64,000 nt of DNA from an uncultured Verrucomicrobiae bacterium (lineage in GTDB: Bacteria > Verrucomicrobiota > Verrucomicrobiia > Limisphaerales > AAA164-E04). The stretch spans positions 2,806,876 to 2,870,875 of the forward strand of contig OX638380.1 in NCBI GenBank assembly GCA_951813855.1, written 5' to 3'. A program made the position numbers and the translations under genes. Of the stretch, positions 61,163-64,000 are shown in pieces (positions within the stretch are counted from its first letter, which is position 1; every line of letters begins with the position of its first letter). Below the pieces are notes generated by a model. The model had not been told where the DNA came from. It worked only from the letters and a program-made list of their open reading frames with translations, and did not search any database.

Positions 61163-63037
61163 TCAGGGTTCTTCCGGACGGGCGCCCAGCAAGTCGTAGG
61201 CGATTTCGTCCTCCAAATTCATGATGTAGGTGTGGTCGGCGTTCTCGGGCGTGATGAGATATTTGCGCGCGTCGCGGAAATAGTCGCCGAGGGCGGAGAA
61301 ATAAATCCGGTTGTCGACGATGCCGGGCGCCGTATGCCACGCCGCCATCTGGTTGCGGTATAATTCGGCCGTCGCCTTGGCGAGGGCGACCCGCTCGAGG
61401 CGGTAGGCTTCGGCCTCGCTGCGCAGTTTCGCCGCTTCGGCCCGGGCTAGCGGGATCGTTTCGGCGGCCTCGGCTTCGGCCGAGAGGATCGTCGCTTCCT
61501 TGGCTTGCATCGCGCCGTTGACTTCTTCGAAAGCCGCCGCGACCTTGATTTGCTCGTCGCCGACCGGCGGATGCATGTCCTGGAGTCCGACGAATATGAT
61601 TTCGGCGCCCAGGCCGGCCCGGTCGGCGGCTTGCTGAATCCGTTCGGTGAGCTGTTGGGAGGCGTGGAGCCGTCCGACGGACATGATGTCCATCAAATCC
61701 ACGCTGACCAGATAGCGGACCACTTCCCGATAGGTCAGGTCTTCCATGAGTTTCTCCGGATCGCGGTGTCGGTAGACCCAGGATTCCAGGTCGCTGACAT
61801 AATATTGGACCGGAATGGAGGCGACGAGGAGGTTGACCGGCACGGTTTCGTCTTGGTCGGGCGTGTCGCCTTCATCGTTGCTGGCCACCAGAAAATTCAC
61901 GTCCTCTTCGTCGGCGTGGTGTTCCGTCCAGATGACGGTGCGGTGCGCTTCGTCGTGTTCTTCGATCGCGCAACCTACCGCGATGGAACGGATTTCGTTG
62001 GCGCGATGACGATGCACCCGATCGATGGGCCAAGGCAGCTTGAAATGCAGGCCGGATTGCATGACGCCCCGGTTCGCCGACAGCCGGCCGAATCGTTCGT
62101 GCAATCCGAGTTCGCCCGGCTCCAACACCACGAACGAGGTGGACAGCAGCAAAATGCCCAGTTGCAGGAGCACGAGCCAGGCGAAGGCCTTTTCCAGAAA
62201 TTTGTAAAACCACGTGTCGGAAACGCGGAATCCGAATTGATAGTCCAGCGCCTGGGCGACGGTGGTGACCAAACCGCCGGGTTGACTGAGCAGCCCGACC
62301 AGCCGGCTTTCGTACATCGGGCGTTCGTCCAGATCGCCGCCTCGGGGCCGGTAGATTTCCAGGATCAAGTTGATCAGCAGTTCGACGGCCGTCAAGGCGA
62401 GCACGATCGTCAAAATCCGGGCCGCCAACAGGTCCAGTCCGGGAGACCGCAACCAGATCGCCATCCCGGTGAGCACGATCAGCAGCGATACGGCCGATCC
62501 GAGAAGCAGATAGGCGCTGCCGGGCCGGAGGAGGCTGCCTTGCGGCGAGCGGGCCAGGCCCGTCGAGTATTTGCCGAGCAAGAAGAGTACGAGCGAGAAG
62601 GTCGAGAAGGCGACCATGGCCAACGCCGCCTGTTCCCGCACGGGGGCGTGGAGGTTCGGCAGGTTTTGCCACAGGTAATAAGCCGCGAATCCCTGAGCCA
62701 GGCAGAAGACGGCGGTAAAGAGCGGTACGAAATAACGATCGAACTGCCGTCTTAGTTGCCGGGCTTGAAAGGTGTCCTCGCCGGAGTCTTTGAAGAGCGT
62801 CGTGTCCTGGCGCTGTCGTTTCATTTCGTCGTATTCCAGCCGTTCCCAGCGCTCGCGGGATTTGAGGCGCATCCGGAAAAAACTCAGGGCTGAGATCAGG
62901 CAGCCCATGGCCAGGAACGCCGTGCCCGCCGCTGCGGTCGCCAATCCCGTGTAGGAAGCCAGGAAGGCGGCGACCACGGTGGCGGCCGTCAGCACGAGGA
63001 AGTTGAGGAAGCCGTTACGCTGTATGTTGCTATCCAT
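61163..63037 (-). CDS. Large SPFH protein with N-terminal multi-helix membrane domain
   Basis: A 624-residue protein. About six or seven membrane helices fill the first 310 residues (for example NFLVLTAATVVAAFLASY, YLLLGSAVSLLIVLTGMAI, and FAWLVLLQLGILLLSTSFV). An SPFH domain follows (VLEPGELGLHERFGRL, SGLHFKLPWPIDRVHRHRA) with an acidic insert (EHHADEEDVNFLVASNDEG). The final third is a helical, Ala/Glu-rich part (EEVNGAMQAKEATILSAEA). This goes beyond HflK, which has a single membrane helix, and resembles the large first SPFH protein of the same operon in other PVC bacteria as I recall it. It is 4 bp from the ABC-2-type permease upstream and 11 bp before the HflC-like gene. It probably forms a mixed SPFH complex with HflK- and HflC-like partners. 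Confidence 0.88.
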   Translation of the reverse strand: MDSNIQRNGFLNFLVLTAATVVAAFLASYTGLATAAAGTAFLAMGCLISALSFFRMRLKSRERWERLEYDEMKRQRQDTTLFKDSGEDTFQARQLRRQFDRYFVPLFTAVFCLAQGFAAYYLWQNLPNLHAPVREQAALAMVAFSTFSLVLFLLGKYSTGLARSPQGSLLRPGSAYLLLGSAVSLLIVLTGMAIWLRSPGLDLLAARILTIVLALTAVELLINLILEIYRPRGGDLDERPMYESRLVGLLSQPGGLVTTVAQALDYQFGFRVSDTWFYKFLEKAFAWLVLLQLGILLLSTSFVVLEPGELGLHERFGRLSANRGVMQSGLHFKLPWPIDRVHRHRANEIRSIAVGCAIEEHDEAHRTVIWTEHHADEEDVNFLVASNDEGDTPDQDETVPVNLLVASIPVQYYVSDLESWVYRHRDPEKLMEDLTYREVVRYLVSVDLMDIMSVGRLHASQQLTERIQQAADRAGLGAEIIFVGLQDMHPPVGDEQIKVAAAFEEVNGAMQAKEATILSAEAEAAETIPLARAEAAKLRSEAEAYRLERVALAKATAELYRNQMAAWHTAPGIVDNRIYFSALGDYFRDARKYLITPENADHTYIMNLEDEIAYDLLGARPEEP

Positions 63038-63041
63038 GCCG

Positions 63042-64000
63042 TCAGTTGAGTTCGCGATCCTCGAACAGGGTCAGGGCCACGCCCAGCAACGCTACGAGAT
63101 ACAACAAGGCGTAAAGGGAAGCGTGGCCGACATAGGCCCAGGGAATCGTCTTTTCGTTTTCCAGCGCGTCGGCCATCCAGAAAAGTTGCCAGTTCGGCAC
63201 GACGGTGTAGAGGACGGTCGCCCACCAGGAACCGTCCTGGGCTCGGGTGCCGAACAGATAGTCCGACATCAAGCCGAGCAGAAACAAGCCCGAGCAAAGG
63301 GAAAGGGTCGCTACCAGGTCGAGCCGAGTCGAACACGTCAGCGCCAGTCCCGCCAGGAGCAAAAAGGCGAAGAGGATGAGTATGCCGGCCGGCACCAGCC
63401 GCCAATCTACCGCGATGTGATCTTCGTAAATCGCCGTCTCGGGCCGGGGCAGCTGCGTGATGACGAAAAAGGCTAACGTCGTCAGTATGGCGACGAAAAA
63501 GGTGGCGTCGGAAACGAAGGGGCGGTGCAAGAAGTAGTTGGTGAAAGCGCCGGCGGCGTAGGCCAGACCGATCGCTCCCAAATAGATGGCAAGCGCCCGG
63601 TGATCGGCGTCTCCGTAGGCCGTGAAGGCCATGCGGCTGGCCAGCAAAGCGCTGATCAGGTTCACGTAAGTCAGCACGGACAGGGCGCCGGCCAGCCCGA
63701 AATACTTGGCGATTAAAAATTGAAAACGACCCACGGGCTTGGAGAGCAGGGCCAGGGCCGTTCCGGTGCGAATCTCGCGGGACAGCGAGGCGGAAGCGCA
63801 CAGGATCGAAGCGAATAAGCCGACGATCAGCATGGTGGCCAACACGCTGTCCTTGACGAGTTTGTTGTCTTCGCCGAAACCGAAGAACGGCGTGCTGGCT
63901 AAAAAAACGGCGAATACCGAGGAGGCCGTCATCAACAGCAGGAACAGCGGTTCCCGCAACAACTCCATGAATGCATTGGCGGCTATGGCGATGACTTGTC
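63042..64000 (-). CDS. ABC-2-type transporter permease, 5' end beyond the window
   Basis: The reading frame continues through the right edge: the visible residues before the first ATG (VIAIAANAF) are the typical start of an ABC-2 permease membrane segment, so the true start lies outside. Visible from the ATG at 63968 are 308 residues with an N-terminal helix (LFLLLMTASSVFAVFLAS), then SLSREIRTGTALALLSKPVG, the coupling-helix signature of ABC-2 exporters, then QFLIAKYFGLAG. Further helices are around FVAILTTLAFFVITQL, LILFAFLLLAGLALT and LSLCSGLFLLGLMSD. The large periplasmic loop is absent here, unlike the permease at 54498-55874. It heads the minus-strand operon and is 4 bp upstream of the large SPFH gene. 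The ATPase partner is probably that at 55876-57057. Confidence 0.88.
   Translation of the reverse strand, partial: QVIAIAANAFMELLREPLFLLLMTASSVFAVFLASTPFFGFGEDNKLVKDSVLATMLIVGLFASILCASASLSREIRTGTALALLSKPVGRFQFLIAKYFGLAGALSVLTYVNLISALLASRMAFTAYGDADHRALAIYLGAIGLAYAAGAFTNYFLHRPFVSDATFFVAILTTLAFFVITQLPRPETAIYEDHIAVDWRLVPAGILILFAFLLLAGLALTCSTRLDLVATLSLCSGLFLLGLMSDYLFGTRAQDGSWWATVLYTVVPNWQLFWMADALENEKTIPWAYVGHASLYALLYLVALLGVALTLFEDRELN

Overview
The window looks like a chromosomal segment of a Gram-negative bacterium of the PVC group, most likely Verrucomicrobiota or a relative. The evidence is lpxA (lipid A), a giant secreted dehydrogenase with a PVC-type haem-binding domain beside a sulfatase, and a long operon mixing SPFH proteins, a P1B-type ATPase and an ABC exporter, an arrangement I associate with Planctomycetes and Verrucomicrobia. 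The phylum is inferred from gene content only. No rRNA, tRNA, CRISPR array or complete insertion sequence was recognised.

Layout. 1-12.4 kb is mostly housekeeping: the start of a TolC-like lipoprotein gene (minus strand, running off the left edge), a VTT/DedA-type membrane protein, a CPBP membrane protease, an AT-richer COG1106-type ATPase gene, aconitase, a TIGR01777-type SDR protein, an unknown anchored protein and hflX. lpxA follows at 12.5 kb. 13.5-25.4 kb holds two tandem copies of an unrecognised three-gene cassette (A-B-A'). It encodes exported helical proteins flanking a large exported protein built of repeated beta-rich modules. 25.7-33.0 kb holds four tandem paralogues of a double ABC-2-permease-like membrane protein. 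They are separated by nearly identical 71-bp spacers, and no ATPase gene is next to them. 33.1-40.5 kb (minus) carries alanine racemase, a sulfatase and the SGNH/dehydrogenase/cytochrome fusion.

40.7-48.5 kb looks like a small defence or mobile island: a DruA-like (DUF4338) protein fused to an ISAs1-type N-terminal domain, then two copies of a large N6-adenine methyltransferase gene. The second copy is frameshifted and their 3' two thirds are almost identical. A second CPBP protease, a GT-C-like membrane protein and a GlcD-type flavoprotein follow. 53.0-64.0 kb is one tightly packed minus-strand operon, in transcription order: ABC-2-type permease (5' end outside the window), SPFH protein, HflC-like, HflK-like, P1B ATPase, ABC ATPase, ABC-2-type permease, and an exported helical protein.

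A recurring theme is promoter placement. Several genes lack a Shine-Dalgarno sequence and instead have a -10-like hexamer 6-9 nt before the start codon, often with a -35-like hexamer 17 nt further upstream. This predicts leaderless mRNAs. The two candidate undescribed systems are the A-B-A' cassette pair and the four-gene permease array.
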